A DNA stretch of 64,000 nt, taken from the IMG/VR virus record IMGVR_UViG_3300027759_000084, positions 1 to 64,000 of that record, one strand, 5' to 3'. Shown in pieces: positions 1-8,733 of the stretch. The position numbers and the translations under genes were made by a program. The notes beneath the pieces were generated by a model. The model did no database searches. It was not told where the DNA came from and saw only the letters and a list, made by a program, of their open reading frames with translations. How positions within the stretch are numbered: position 1 is the first letter of the stretch; every line of letters starts with the position of its first letter. Source of the stretch: a virus.

Positions 1-178
1 GTAGTGTAGCGTAGATCAAAGTTGGAATGCTAACAGGTGGCGCTGGAACAATAAGTGCATTTGTTGAAATGGCACCAGAATAATTGCGATTCACAAACGC
101 AATGCGGATAGAGTTCCATAGCTGAGCTTCTGACACAGATGGAGGCGGCACTGGCAACGTTTGGATGGTTCCTGGCAT
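1..178 (-). CDS. Partial protein, probably virion/fibre region, unknown
   Basis: The first 59 codons of a leftward gene whose end lies outside the window. The start ATG is at 178. The N-terminus is rich in Pro, Val and Ile (begins MPGTIQTLPVPPPSVSEAQL). It is the next gene downstream of the fibre-associated gene at 228-683, so a virion role is plausible, but that is inference from position only. The leader is A/T-rich and has no Shine-Dalgarno site. I recognise no family. Confidence 0.55.
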   Translation of the reverse strand, partial: MPGTIQTLPVPPPSVSEAQLWNSIRIAFVNRNYSGAISTNALIVPAPPVSIPTLIYATL

Positions 179-227
179 TGTGGATAAATTGTAGTGTTTA
201 GTTCACAAATCAATCAAAATTCAATTC

Positions 228-683
228 TCACTGAGAAGCCAATGCCGATGCGAAAATAACATCTAACTGCTCAGGTGTTTGACCAATAGCAGCGCCAAGT
301 GCAATCACAAATGGATGGTCGCGATGGACTGTAGTGCTTTGCGCCGTGTTCCACCAGATCTCGCCTTCTGGAGTTGCTAAAGCGGCGGATTTAACCTGCG
401 GATAAAGTCCAGCTTGCAAGAGGGCGAAGGCGAGGGCGCGGAAACTGACGATAACTGGCTGCGGCGGATACTCATTGACCTGCCAACCGAGCGTCAGCGT
501 CTTGGCCTCGTGGTCTGCCGACTCGGTGCGCGTGAGGTATTGAGTGATGGTGATCTCCGGCTGTGGGACTTCGATCACATCATAGACTTGAAGCACGGGA
601 TCGAGGCCGACAATCTCAGCGTCGTCGTCGCGTGGATAGGACGGTAGGAAGGTCTGCGTGACGGTGTTGTAGAGTCTTTTCAT
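228..683 (-). CDS. Hypothetical fibre-locus protein, 151 aa
   Basis: A leftward gene of 151 codons whose ATG overlaps the stop of the discoidin-like gene (ATGA at 680-683), so translation is probably coupled. The N-terminal half is acidic and Pro-rich. The C-terminal half is Ala/Leu-rich and predicted helical. I recognise no domain. Sitting directly after two receptor-facing proteins, it could be a fibre chaperone or a minor fibre protein, as phages often place chaperones 3' of fibre genes. That is inferred from position alone. Confidence 0.7.
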   Translation of the reverse strand: MKRLYNTVTQTFLPSYPRDDDAEIVGLDPVLQVYDVIEVPQPEITITQYLTRTESADHEAKTLTLGWQVNEYPPQPVIVSFRALAFALLQAGLYPQVKSAALATPEGEIWWNTAQSTTVHRDHPFVIALGAAIGQTPEQLDVIFASALASQ

Positions 684-1174
684 GCGCTGATTTTGAATTC
701 AAATTCGAGGGTGTAGGGGGATTGGTTTGTGCTGCCGCTGATTTTTTTCATGCGATAGTAACGGAATGCCGTGGTGTTGGCGGACAGCGCGGTGATCGTA
801 GAAGTCGTTGCTCCGCCAAGCGTGAAGGTTGATCCAATGCTCGTCCAAGTGCTGTTGTCATTTGAGCCTTCCCATTGCCAGACTCCCTGAGTCTGTGCGC
901 CGCTTTGATAAAATTTAATTTCATTGATGACTTTAGCGGTGCTGAAATCGAATTTTAGCCATTCACCATCCGCGCACCCATTCGGCATCCAAATAAACGA
1001 TGTGGCTTTATTTCCGTCCTTTAGCTGGAAGAAATTCACTGGGGCATTCATCGGGTTGCTCGCACCCGACTGGGTTATTGTCGGGATGCCGCTGGTGCGA
1101 TTGCCTGAGCCACCAGGATTCGAGTAACTGGTGGAAACAGCCACAGAATACTGGAAGGAATTTACGAGGTTCAT
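680..1174 (-). CDS. Discoidin/F5-8 type C-like carbohydrate-binding protein
   Basis: A 164-aa protein. Residues about 85-160 match the pattern of F5/8 type C (discoidin) domains: GEWLKFDF, then a strand-forming VINEIKFY segment, a WQWEGSNDNSTWTSIG segment, and a terminal FRYYRMKKISG strand. Domains of this family bind glycans or lipids through loops on a beta-sandwich. Directly after the long fibre gene, with an ATGA overlap, it is best explained as a virion receptor-binding protein contacting surface sugars. A decoration protein is an alternative. The family assignment is by pattern and was not tested by search. Confidence 0.75.
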   Translation of the reverse strand: MNLVNSFQYSVAVSTSYSNPGGSGNRTSGIPTITQSGASNPMNAPVNFFQLKDGNKATSFIWMPNGCADGEWLKFDFSTAKVINEIKFYQSGAQTQGVWQWEGSNDNSTWTSIGSTFTLGGATTSTITALSANTTAFRYYRMKKISGSTNQSPYTLEFEFKISA

Positions 1175-3573
1175 GCGCGAGTTCCGATAATGGTTACCTT
1201 CAACCCAGCGCCAGCGATGGTGCTGCCGATCTGGTCGATGTCGATAGTGATCTCTGCGTCGTCTGCCAATGCTGAGTCTGATATTACTGCTGGAACGGCT
1301 GCAGTGGTGCTGGTTTTTTCTGTGGCATCAATGGACAGCTTGGTGCTCAGGATGGAGGTTCCGTTTTCGTTGATGTCAACGATTAGTGTTGATCCTGTAG
1401 GAGCGGTGCCAACACTAGCGCGAACAGACGTAACCGTCATCGCACATGGCATGCGAAAAGTTAGCTTTGCGGTTCCTGCAGTAAGTGCGGTAGTTTCGTC
1501 TGAAACTGCTGCTGAATACTCAAATGGCATACCAACAAAGCTGCCACCTGCTCGATAAATGAGATTTCCTTCAATGGTTAAATTGCCAGCCGAGCTACGG
1601 GCGAGGGTTGTATCAGAGGCGTGACCAATATCCAGACTTCCGACACCCAGCGCAGCGGATGTGGAGGGAGTGATTCCAGCGACAGGTAATCCAGTGCAAT
1701 TAGTGAGCGTTCCGCTTGATGGCGTGCCAAGTGCTCCGCCATTGACTACTGGCGCTCCTGCGCTCCCCACGTTGACCGCCAAAGCGGTCGCAACTCCGGT
1801 GCCGAGGCCAGTGATGCTGCCAACAGCAGGGGTGATCGTGTTCGTTGATACAGCCGTGACAAGCCCCTTGGCATTGACCGTCACCGCTGGTGCCGCCGTG
1901 GCGCTACCAAAGCTGCCGACGTTGGTGTTGACCGTAGCGAGCGTGGTTGCGTTGTTGCCTGCCAACGCTGTCACATCACCAGTCAATGCTTCGCGCCGAA
2001 GATTCGCGCCATTCAGTTCTAAGCCACCGTCAATGCCGATTTGCTGAATGCTACCACTGCCAGACGCATGTCTGCCGATTAAATGCGCCGTGCTGATGTG
2101 CTGCATTTTGGCAAAGGTCACTGCATCGTTTGCAATTGTCGTTGCGAAAGTGCCTGTCCCGCTTCCAGTAACGTCGCCTGTTAGCTGGATAGTTTGGTCA
2201 CCAGAATTTGTTCCACTCAATGTGCCTGATTCACCGTCCGCAATAGTAATACCTGAATCCTGAATAAGTTTACCCGTGGTTGAATCGAAACGGACAATCG
2301 CATTGTTTGTTGCCGATGATGGACCGAAGACATCTCCAGATGGAGATGGCGATGGAGCATATAGAACTCCACCAGACAAAGTTAATCCGCCACCAATACT
2401 GATTTCTATTACTGGGTTATTTGGGTTTCCTGTCGAGTCTGCTCCAAGCAAAACCCCAGGGTTAAGTGTTGCCATGTTAGACAATGGGAGATTGCCAGTA
2501 ACATCTGCTGCCAAGTCAATAGAATCCAACGTAATTTCCTGTCCTGAAATGGATAGATAATCCAAAGAACCAGCCAAAGTCACATCTCCTGTGTTAGTCC
2601 CGCTAAGGGTGCCACTTTCTCCATCTGCAATAGTTATGCCAGAATCTTGAATCAACTTGCCAGTAGTCTGGTCGTATCTGGCAATCGCATTATCAGTTGC
2701 CGAAGCTGGACCAACTACATCACCTGAGCCACTGGCCGTCGAGTTAATCGTGATTGAATCCGTTGAGGCATTCGTAGTGATGGTAATATTGCTACCAGCT
2801 ACAAGCGTGAGTGTATCACTGGTGGAATCTGCCACTACATTGCTTTGGCCTGCAACAGCAAACGTGCCGAAAAGGTTTTGATCACCTGTATTCGTGCCAG
2901 CTAGATTTAGCGTGGTCTTCATTGTGGCGGCATCAACACCAAGTTGAATACTTCCAGATGTCGTCACAGGTGATCCTGAATCAACCTGGATGCCATCTGT
3001 TCCAGTGATGCCAACACTTGTAACAGTTCCAGTTCCAGCAGAACCATTGGCGGCAGATGTGATGCGCCCCTTGCTATCCACCGTGATGTTTGCCAGCGTG
3101 TATGCCCCTGGGGTTACAGCCGTTGATGTAAGCGTGGCAGCAGCAGAACCAGGGCCAGATGCAGTGACATCTCCAGTGAGTGTCGTGATGTAGTTGCCAG
3201 CAGGCTGCTTGCTGTTGAACGTGCTCCAATCAGTGGATGTCAATGCGCCCGTGGTTGATGCGGAGGATGTTCCAAGGCTCAATGCCTGACCAGCAATGGA
3301 CAAGCCGTTTGCGGTGCCAATCGTTACGTTGCCTGTATTCGTTCCTGAAAGCGTTCCGGTTGCACCATCAGCAATTGTGATTCCAGAGTTCTGGATGATC
3401 TTGCCGCTTGTCCCATCAAAACGAACAATCTGGTTATCTACCGAAGAGCTTGAGCTAGTCACATCTCCAGTTCCACTGACCGGATTTGCAACATTGATTA
3501 CAATGCCTCCGTCACTTAGAACCTCAATCGTTGGACCAAGTGTGGAATTGACTGAAATGTTTGTCTGGCTCAT
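1171..3573 (-). CDS. Large repeat-containing tail fibre, 800 aa
   Basis: A Gly/Ser/Thr-rich fibre with few charged residues, typical of beta-helical or trimeric phage fibres. A roughly 50-residue module occurs three times, at residues about 35-83, 283-333 and 412-461. Its core reads like ATDNAIARYDQTTGKLIQDS followed by GITIADGESGTLSGTNTGD. Residues 610-630 hold the GTPSSGTLTNCTGLP motif seen in many uncultured phage fibres. Residues about 686-800 form a distinct C-terminal beta-rich domain, probably a head or trimerisation domain. The three copies are diverged in DNA, so the duplication is old. Its ATG overlaps the upstream stop (TGATG at 3571-3575). Confidence 0.88.
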   Translation of the reverse strand: MSQTNISVNSTLGPTIEVLSDGGIVINVANPVSGTGDVTSSSSSVDNQIVRFDGTSGKIIQNSGITIADGATGTLSGTNTGNVTIGTANGLSIAGQALSLGTSSASTTGALTSTDWSTFNSKQPAGNYITTLTGDVTASGPGSAAATLTSTAVTPGAYTLANITVDSKGRITSAANGSAGTGTVTSVGITGTDGIQVDSGSPVTTSGSIQLGVDAATMKTTLNLAGTNTGDQNLFGTFAVAGQSNVVADSTSDTLTLVAGSNITITTNASTDSITINSTASGSGDVVGPASATDNAIARYDQTTGKLIQDSGITIADGESGTLSGTNTGDVTLAGSLDYLSISGQEITLDSIDLAADVTGNLPLSNMATLNPGVLLGADSTGNPNNPVIEISIGGGLTLSGGVLYAPSPSPSGDVFGPSSATNNAIVRFDSTTGKLIQDSGITIADGESGTLSGTNSGDQTIQLTGDVTGSGTGTFATTIANDAVTFAKMQHISTAHLIGRHASGSGSIQQIGIDGGLELNGANLRREALTGDVTALAGNNATTLATVNTNVGSFGSATAAPAVTVNAKGLVTAVSTNTITPAVGSITGLGTGVATALAVNVGSAGAPVVNGGALGTPSSGTLTNCTGLPVAGITPSTSAALGVGSLDIGHASDTTLARSSAGNLTIEGNLIYRAGGSFVGMPFEYSAAVSDETTALTAGTAKLTFRMPCAMTVTSVRASVGTAPTGSTLIVDINENGTSILSTKLSIDATEKTSTTAAVPAVISDSALADDAEITIDIDQIGSTIAGAGLKVTIIGTRA

Positions 3574-3941
3574 CAGGTTGTGGTCGTGTAGTTGGAGAGC
3601 ACTTCTCCGATGCCTTCCATCAATGTTTCGACATAAGCTGGGGTGCTGTCGTCAGTCGTTTCAATCTGCCAGACATATTGCCCAATTGGCAATTCGTATC
3701 GACCTGGATTGATGGTGAATACCCAATTCACCGGATCACTAATGGTGATGTCTGCATTGCCGCTGGTGAGTTCCAGCGTTGGCATTGTGCTCTTGGGGTT
3801 GAGCTTGAATGCCATCTTAACTGAGGCCAGATTTCCAGGCGCAATGCGATTTGACACGGTGATGGACGGAAATCCATTCCATGTGTCTCCGGCAACGAAG
3901 ACAACCATTGCGTTTACTTCATCAGAAAATGCTGGCCTCAT
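3573..3941 (-). CDS. Fibre-anchor-like beta-rich protein, 122 aa
   Basis: A predicted all-beta protein of 122 aa. The central part (FKLNPKST, then ADITISDPVNWVFTINPGRY, then LPIGQYVWQIETTDDS) resembles the N-terminal Ig-like domain of BppU-type baseplate/fibre adaptors, whose strands finish with a W-x-I-E pattern. It lies directly upstream of the fibre gene and is coupled to it, so it could be the fibre attachment protein. The resemblance is weak and visual. I am confident in the gene but not in the function. Confidence 0.75.
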   Translation of the reverse strand: MRPAFSDEVNAMVVFVAGDTWNGFPSITVSNRIAPGNLASVKMAFKLNPKSTMPTLELTSGNADITISDPVNWVFTINPGRYELPIGQYVWQIETTDDSTPAYVETLMEGIGEVLSNYTTTT

Positions 3942-3953
3942 AAGATGAGATGT

Positions 3954-4226
3954 TTATTTGAAGACGCCCATTTTTTTAGCGCGATCCATCATGTCTTCTT
4001 CTTCAGACATTTCTTTTTTAGGCATCGTCACTTCGACTTCAACTCCTTCATCTTCCATCTCCATCTCGTCGTCTTCCATCATTGGAATTTCGGTTCCATC
4101 AATGGCTGTCAGAGTGAGATTGCCGTCTTCATCGGCGAGGAATGTTCCAACAGCTTGAAAAGGCTGTCCAGGTGTTGCGTCTTCTGGCATTTGCCAGCCT
4201 TCAGGTGAGGTAAAAGAGAGTTTCAT
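3954..4226 (-). CDS. Small acidic protein, 90 aa
   Basis: The start is placed at the ATG at 4226; an in-frame TTG two codons upstream (4232) is less likely. The C-terminal half is strikingly rich in Glu, Asp and Met (MMEDDEMEMEDEGVEVEV) and ends in a short basic tail. No family is recognised. It follows the major capsid gene but lies beyond a strong terminator, so it may be expressed at a lower level or by read-through. Acidic small proteins near capsid genes can be decoration or assembly factors; that role is unproven here. Confidence 0.7.
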   Translation of the reverse strand: MKLSFTSPEGWQMPEDATPGQPFQAVGTFLADEDGNLTLTAIDGTEIPMMEDDEMEMEDEGVEVEVTMPKKEMSEEEDMMDRAKKMGVFK

Positions 4227-4268
4227 AAGCAATTAGCTATTAGCAGAGTTTTGGTGTGTATGCAAGAA

Positions 4269-4301
4269 AGGCGGGGCTAGTTTTTTAAACTAACCCCGCC
4301 T
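4269..4301 (-). terminator. Rho-independent-type hairpin after capsid gene
   Basis: A 15-bp stem (AGGCGGGGCTAGTTT with AAACTAACCCCGCCT, one C-A mismatch) and a 3-nt loop. Read leftward it is followed by a pyrimidine-rich CTTTCTTGC. It starts 18 bases beyond the capsid stop codon. It would end most capsid transcripts and partly insulate the fibre genes downstream. Confidence 0.8.
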
Positions 4302-4318
4302 CAAGTGGTTCTACTCAA

Positions 4319-5497
4319 TTAAGAGCAGGCGGTGTTCACAACCCAGTTGGTTGGGCAGCGACGGAAGCGGAGGATTGCGCCGTATTCAGGAATCACTGGC
4401 TGAGCACCGTAGGCGAACTTGCCACGGAAGAAGCCAATGTTTTCATCAACGTTGCAAGTGCGGTCATACTTGTTGATCCAGTTGAATCGGCCAAGGTAGT
4501 CCTGAGGAGCGAATTTCATCTCCCCAGCGGCAAGCTGAGAATCAGGAATCGCAAACTTCACAACCTGCTTGGTAGCGATGATCGCATCTTCGTATTGAGC
4601 CGTGAAGTAGGCTGGATTGACGTTCGCAGGATCACCCTTGTTGGTAGCAGGGAGCATGAAGGGAACGCGCACCCAAGCGCCACCGACAAGATTCCAGCGA
4701 GCAGCAGCGATGTCGATGGTCATCTTGAAGCCGTTGAGGCTGTCAAAGGAACCAGGGGCATTGTTGAGCGCACGGACCTTTTCGGAGTCCCAGCGGATGT
4801 TCTGGATGGTCACGCCATCGGTAGCAAGCGTCTGCTGAGCCTCATCGGAGAGGACGAGTGGCAGAAGAGGCTGACCCATCTTATTGACGGAGAGGCCGTT
4901 CTGAATGTCTGCTCCATTGCGGATGAGGCTGTAGCGGATGTAATCAAGCATCTCGCGCTTCAGGGTGCCAATCGTTCCAGTGGCGAACGAAGCGGAGTTG
5001 ACCGTAAGGCCAGCGTCAGCGACGTACTTGTTGGAGCAGATGGACGTGAACTGGTCGCGGCGCTGATTTTCCCACAGGTAGCGGGAGTATCCACGAAGGT
5101 TACGGATGAAGGCAGCAGCCTGCTGAACGATGTTGTAGCTCATGCGAGCATCTTCGATACAGAAGGGAGGGCTTTCGACAGCCGCAATCTTGAGTTCCAT
5201 CGAGCGGCGAGTCTGCGAAGGATAGATTGTGGACACAGGAGGCTGGCAAGAACCGCCTTCGTCACCGCTACCGCCGTCATTGAAGCCGTAGGTGGTGAAC
5301 GTGACATCGGAACCGAACGGCATCGCACGCTCAAATGTCAGGAAGTTCGGGGTGTCGCCCATACCATTGGGCCAGCGGGAACGCGGAACGATGGAGTCGT
5401 TCTGCCAAGGATTGCTGATGAATTGCTTCTCGGAAGGATCGTCGACGATCCGGTTTGATTCCGACTCCAAGAATTGATTAATATCTGTACATGCCAT
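4319..5497 (-). CDS. Major capsid protein
   Basis: A 392-aa protein with capsid-like length and composition. Its position fits the usual order: portal, small protein, coiled-coil scaffold-like protein, then this gene and a terminator, interrupted by an HNH gene and one plus-strand gene. The N-terminus (MACTDINQFLESESNRIV) precedes a long region of mixed alpha/beta character. The C-terminal part ends with a beta-rich segment (YGAILRFRRCPTNWVV). There is no obvious protease-cleaved prohead domain. It carries seven Cys, unusual for a cytoplasmically assembled HK97-fold capsid. The assignment rests mainly on synteny. The leader has no Shine-Dalgarno site. Confidence 0.82.
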   Translation of the reverse strand: MACTDINQFLESESNRIVDDPSEKQFISNPWQNDSIVPRSRWPNGMGDTPNFLTFERAMPFGSDVTFTTYGFNDGGSGDEGGSCQPPVSTIYPSQTRRSMELKIAAVESPPFCIEDARMSYNIVQQAAAFIRNLRGYSRYLWENQRRDQFTSICSNKYVADAGLTVNSASFATGTIGTLKREMLDYIRYSLIRNGADIQNGLSVNKMGQPLLPLVLSDEAQQTLATDGVTIQNIRWDSEKVRALNNAPGSFDSLNGFKMTIDIAAARWNLVGGAWVRVPFMLPATNKGDPANVNPAYFTAQYEDAIIATKQVVKFAIPDSQLAAGEMKFAPQDYLGRFNWINKYDRTCNVDENIGFFRGKFAYGAQPVIPEYGAILRFRRCPTNWVVNTACS

Positions 5498-5763
5498 AAT
5501 CTTAAGTGAGTTTAGTTGTTTTGCCTATTAGGCGGGTGTTGGAACGGGTTGCTTGTTTGAACGAAATAGATCGTAGCGGAATGCCACGACACTTGTTCTG
5601 CTTCCATTCTTGAGCCTGGAATGCCCCATTGCTGGGTTTGCCCCGTATAGGGCGCTCAGTCACCATTTCACCTAGAGAGCCTCCTAGGAGCGTTGATACA
5701 CGCTTTTTAGCTCATGGCGATGATGTCACCATAAGCTCAACAGTCAAGATTATTTTACTGAAA

Positions 5764-6690
5764 TTATACGGAGTGGGGCATTTTATCCCTTTTCTCTCTA
5801 TTTTCCCACCACCACATTGGTTGCAAATTGGAAAAATGAGCAAGTCTTATCACATCCTCTTCCGTTTTTGCGGAAGAAATTGGAATGATATGATCAATCT
5901 CAACCATTGAGGTTCCGGTATAATTCTTCTCTTGAAATGATTCCCACGTCATTCCGTCATAAAATTGTGACTCAATATGAGCTTGGAGGGTTTCCCAATC
6001 ACAACCAAGAATAATAGAAGTTTTGCAGTTCTTCTTAAATCCAAAACGAGAAATAGCATATAACGTTAATCGGCGCACCTTGCTGATCAGTGCATATTTT
6101 GGATCAGAAGCATATCTTGACCTCACCCATTCCCTTAAATTCTTCCGGCTTCGATCTTTGTTCGTTTCATAATACGCTCTCAAGTGCTCCTTGTTCCTCT
6201 CCCTCCAATCACGAGTCATCTGAAGGCGCTTCTCCCTATGTTTCTCCCTGCTGGCTCGATGAGACGCCTTAAATTTTTCAGGATTCTCCTCCTGCCATTT
6301 CTTCGTTCTCAATCTCTCAGCCTCCACATTCTCTTTGGCATACTTCTTCCTAGCCTGATCCTGCTTATCACAACGGCGCTGAAACTCGTCAGCAGTAACC
6401 CAAACCTCATTGCCGACATTGGAATACGAGAAAAAGATCATTCCATCATCGCGCACATCCCCACGTTTCCGAGGATTCTCCGGTTTAACAGCTTTTGCCA
6501 ACTTGCGTTTTCTGTAATCGTCATTGCGACGATCTGAATCTGCCTGCCGCTTCTTGGCAGTTTCCATGGGTAGCCATATTTCACGGCCATCTCCCCTCAT
6601 TCCCCAGAATACCTTACCATCTTCGCGGGTGTCCCAACGCTTCTTCTTGACCTTATCGGCCCCATCAGTGATAATAATTTCATTCTGCAT
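5764..6690 (-). CDS. HNH endonuclease with duplicated N-terminal motif
   Basis: A 308-aa protein. The C-terminal HNH domain (residues about 228-300) has the segment ESQFYDGMTWESF, the metal-binding core VEIDHIIP and a closing NLQPMWWWENREKRDKM. The N-terminus carries a 25-residue motif twice (about 17-41 and 75-99), seen as KRWDTREDGKVFWGMRGDGR and KRGDVRDDGMIFFSYSNVGN, which looks like a small DNA-contact repeat. The middle is a very basic helix. It sits between the capsid and scaffold genes, a classic site for free-standing homing endonucleases. Its HNH domain resembles that of the four-zinc-ribbon protein at 21854-23146. Confidence 0.88.
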   Translation of the reverse strand: MQNEIIITDGADKVKKKRWDTREDGKVFWGMRGDGREIWLPMETAKKRQADSDRRNDDYRKRKLAKAVKPENPRKRGDVRDDGMIFFSYSNVGNEVWVTADEFQRRCDKQDQARKKYAKENVEAERLRTKKWQEENPEKFKASHRASREKHREKRLQMTRDWRERNKEHLRAYYETNKDRSRKNLREWVRSRYASDPKYALISKVRRLTLYAISRFGFKKNCKTSIILGCDWETLQAHIESQFYDGMTWESFQEKNYTGTSMVEIDHIIPISSAKTEEDVIRLAHFSNLQPMWWWENREKRDKMPHSV

Positions 6691-6718
6691 GACTAGTTCT
6701 TTTAGTTGTGTTGATAGA

Positions 6719-6757
6719 TGCCGCTAGGAACGCCAATTCCAGCGGCATTGCTTTTTT
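6719..6757 (+). terminator. Hairpin plus T-tract, rightward
   Basis: TGCCGCTAGGAA pairs with TTCCAGCGGCA (one bulged A) around a 6-nt loop and is followed by TTGCTTTTTT. The orientation fits a rightward terminator, yet no rightward gene is visible just upstream. It may stop antisense transcription from crossing into the small plus-strand gene at 6911. Its function is uncertain. Confidence 0.55.
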
Positions 6758-6910
6758 AACCCAGGATCGCTCTCTTTTCAAGAGGTTCTTGACGAATCCA
6801 AATCCATCTGCGATGTTTTCTCACGCACAAGGTTTTGTTTTCATGTGTCCCTAGTGCTAGACGCCGTGGCGAGTTGGTTGCTCCCACGGCGTTGCCCATT
6901 TCAATCCTAT

Positions 6911-7210
6911 ATGACAACCCCATCCATCTACATCCGTATCGACCAACTGCCAGTCGGCTCAAACTCCCGCTTCGAGGCACAACTCGTTATTGGCGACGAC
7001 GAAACAGGCCAAGTGGCAGGCTTCAAATCTCCCGTATTTGAGTCAGAAGACGAGCATGAGCCATTCGTTGGCATGATGCAGCGAATCACGCAGGCGCTTC
7101 TTCAAGTGCGCGACTTCAAGAAGAGGGCAACTGTTGAAGACCTTCATATTCTCAACAAGCAAAGTCAGGAAGTTAAACCTGACGATACCTCGTTGATTAT
7201 TATGCCGTAA
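6911..7210 (+). CDS. Hypothetical protein, lone plus-strand gene, 99 aa
   Basis: The start is placed at the ATG at 6911 (MTTPSIYIRIDQLPVGSNSR), not the upstream in-frame ATG at 6845. A hairpin (ACGCCGTGG with CCACGGCGT, about 6861-6890) would lie inside a gene starting at 6845 but falls in the leader of the shorter one. It is a mixed alpha/beta protein with no recognised domain. It runs against the flanking virion genes and ends 3 bases from the scaffold stop, so it is convergent with it. It may be an independently expressed accessory gene inserted among late genes. Confidence 0.65.
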   Translation: MTTPSIYIRIDQLPVGSNSRFEAQLVIGDDETGQVAGFKSPVFESEDEHEPFVGMMQRITQALLQVRDFKKRATVEDLHILNKQSQEVKPDDTSLIIMP

Positions 7211-7213
7211 GCA

Positions 7214-8374
7214 TCACCCTTGCCGCTGGTGCGCCTGGAATCGAGCCATAATCGAATCCACGTCGTAGCCAGTAGGCAGGTTATCATTCGTGCTCACAGG
7301 CGTAGAAGTGCTAGAAGGACGAGGTGAAGCCGCAATGCGCGACTTCAGCGAAGTCTCAAGCTCAGAAATCTTGGCATTCCGTTCGTCAAGCTGACGCAAC
7401 AAATGTGGAAGAATCACGCTTGCACGCGCTGCTACAGCCATGCTAGCAGGGTCTTTTCTGATCTCAGCCCTTGAGACTGCTTCCATAAGCTCCTTGTTAT
7501 CTTTGAGAAAAGGAATTTTCTCTTGGAGCAGCTTATTTGCAGCTTCGGTGGCAGACGAAAATTGCTTGTCTTCATCCTCTTTGGCTCTGCGAGATTTCTC
7601 TTGCTCCATGAATGAAAGCTCCTGCTTAGCCCTGTCAGCATTCTCAAGCATGTCGGACGACTTCCTGAGAAGCGACTGAGTATTGCGGGCATGCTCCATG
7701 AGTTCAGCGGCATCTGTTGGGTGCCAGCCTTCAGTCACTTCGCGCAGTTTTTTACGCTGCTCGATAGGATCATTAATCTCCAAAACGCCTTGAAGCGTCT
7801 TTGCATCAACGTCATTTGCTCCTGCCAGAACTTCGATTGCCTGACCAATAGCGGCAGCAGGTTCGAGGATGGACTCATAGTAGGCGGTGGAGTTCTGAAC
7901 ATCATGGATAGAGCGAAACTGCTCATGCTCACCAAGTTTCGACTCCATCTCGGAAATACGCCTCTCGTACGCGGAAATATCCTTACCTTCAAACTCAGCA
8001 ATCTTCTTCCGCATCTCTTCGATTTCGATCATCTTCTCCTGAACAGTCTTGTCCTTTTCAGGAAGCGTGTTCTTCAAGCTGTCGCGTTCTTCACGAAGCT
8101 GTTTCAACTCAGCCTTCATGTCCTTCCATGTGGAAATGGCTTCAGGAGTAGCTTTAGATCCCTTTGGAAGATCGTTTTCAGTGACTTCCTCAATCTTTTC
8201 CCCAGGCTCATCACGCTTCACATCATCCTTGGATGGCTCTGGATCAGTGGGTGCAACTTTATCCTCAACCTTGGCTTCGTTCTCTGTAGGAAGGAACGAT
8301 TGGGCGCGATCCCACATGGCTTGAGCTTCTGCGGTTGCGTCGTATTCTGGTGGCTGTGTGTTTTCGGTGTCCAT
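7214..8374 (-). CDS. Scaffolding-like coiled-coil protein, 386 aa
   Basis: A highly charged, mostly helical protein. An acidic, Pro/Glu-rich N-terminus (1-75) is followed by long coiled-coil stretches at about 85-155 and 215-345, and a Ser/Pro-rich linker before a basic, Gln-rich tail. This profile and its location between portal and capsid genes match phage head scaffolding proteins, which line the procapsid and leave before DNA packaging. There is no visible protease domain. The ATG lies 5 bases from the upstream gene's stop, so it is in the same operon as the portal. Confidence 0.75.
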   Translation of the reverse strand: MDTENTQPPEYDATAEAQAMWDRAQSFLPTENEAKVEDKVAPTDPEPSKDDVKRDEPGEKIEEVTENDLPKGSKATPEAISTWKDMKAELKQLREERDSLKNTLPEKDKTVQEKMIEIEEMRKKIAEFEGKDISAYERRISEMESKLGEHEQFRSIHDVQNSTAYYESILEPAAAIGQAIEVLAGANDVDAKTLQGVLEINDPIEQRKKLREVTEGWHPTDAAELMEHARNTQSLLRKSSDMLENADRAKQELSFMEQEKSRRAKEDEDKQFSSATEAANKLLQEKIPFLKDNKELMEAVSRAEIRKDPASMAVAARASVILPHLLRQLDERNAKISELETSLKSRIAASPRPSSTSTPVSTNDNLPTGYDVDSIMARFQAHQRQG

Positions 8375-8379
8375 ATATT

Positions 8380-8733
8380 TTACTGATGGGTCTGTTCGAG
8401 ATATTTTTCGTCAATGTGGCTGTACGCTTCAAGAGTGAATGCGTCCATGTGTTGGTTGTCAGCTTGAGGTCTAAATGCCAACGCTTTCAACAATCGCAAC
8501 GTGCGACGAATACCAGCCTGTCCGGCGTGGATCATAGAGATAACCATAGGAGCTTCTGCTTTGTAGTCGCGAACAAGGCCAGTCAGAATCGAATCGTTAG
8601 GCTCAGTCTTTTCTTCAATAATCGCTAGAGCTTCAATCATAACTGGGTCTTTGAGCAGTGCAGAAAGACGCCCAGGACCATCTCCATCTCTGAATTTTTC
8701 GAGTCTCGTTTTTTGTGTATTTGCTGGTATCAT
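8380..8733 (-). CDS. Hypothetical head-region protein, 117 aa
   Basis: A helical protein of 117 aa whose ATG overlaps the portal stop (ATGA at 8730-8733). It contains a short Gly-rich turn (DGDGPGRL) and amphipathic helices. Genes of this size between portal and scaffold are common in podoviruses, but I recognise no family. An assembly or head-completion role is only a positional inference. Confidence 0.7.
   Translation of the reverse strand: MIPANTQKTRLEKFRDGDGPGRLSALLKDPVMIEALAIIEEKTEPNDSILTGLVRDYKAEAPMVISMIHAGQAGIRRTLRLLKALAFRPQADNQHMDAFTLEAYSHIDEKYLEQTHQ

Noticed and set aside
1190-3712. Series of rightward frames opposite the fibre gene
   Set aside because: Low-complexity Gly/Ser/Thr codons on the minus strand create open antisense frames; the fibre frame with three repeat modules explains the DNA.
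4595-5458. A 287-aa rightward reading frame opposite the capsid gene
   Set aside because: Its phase mirrors codon structure of the capsid gene on the other strand, it has no recognisable domain and no leader signal, and the capsid frame is well supported by synteny.
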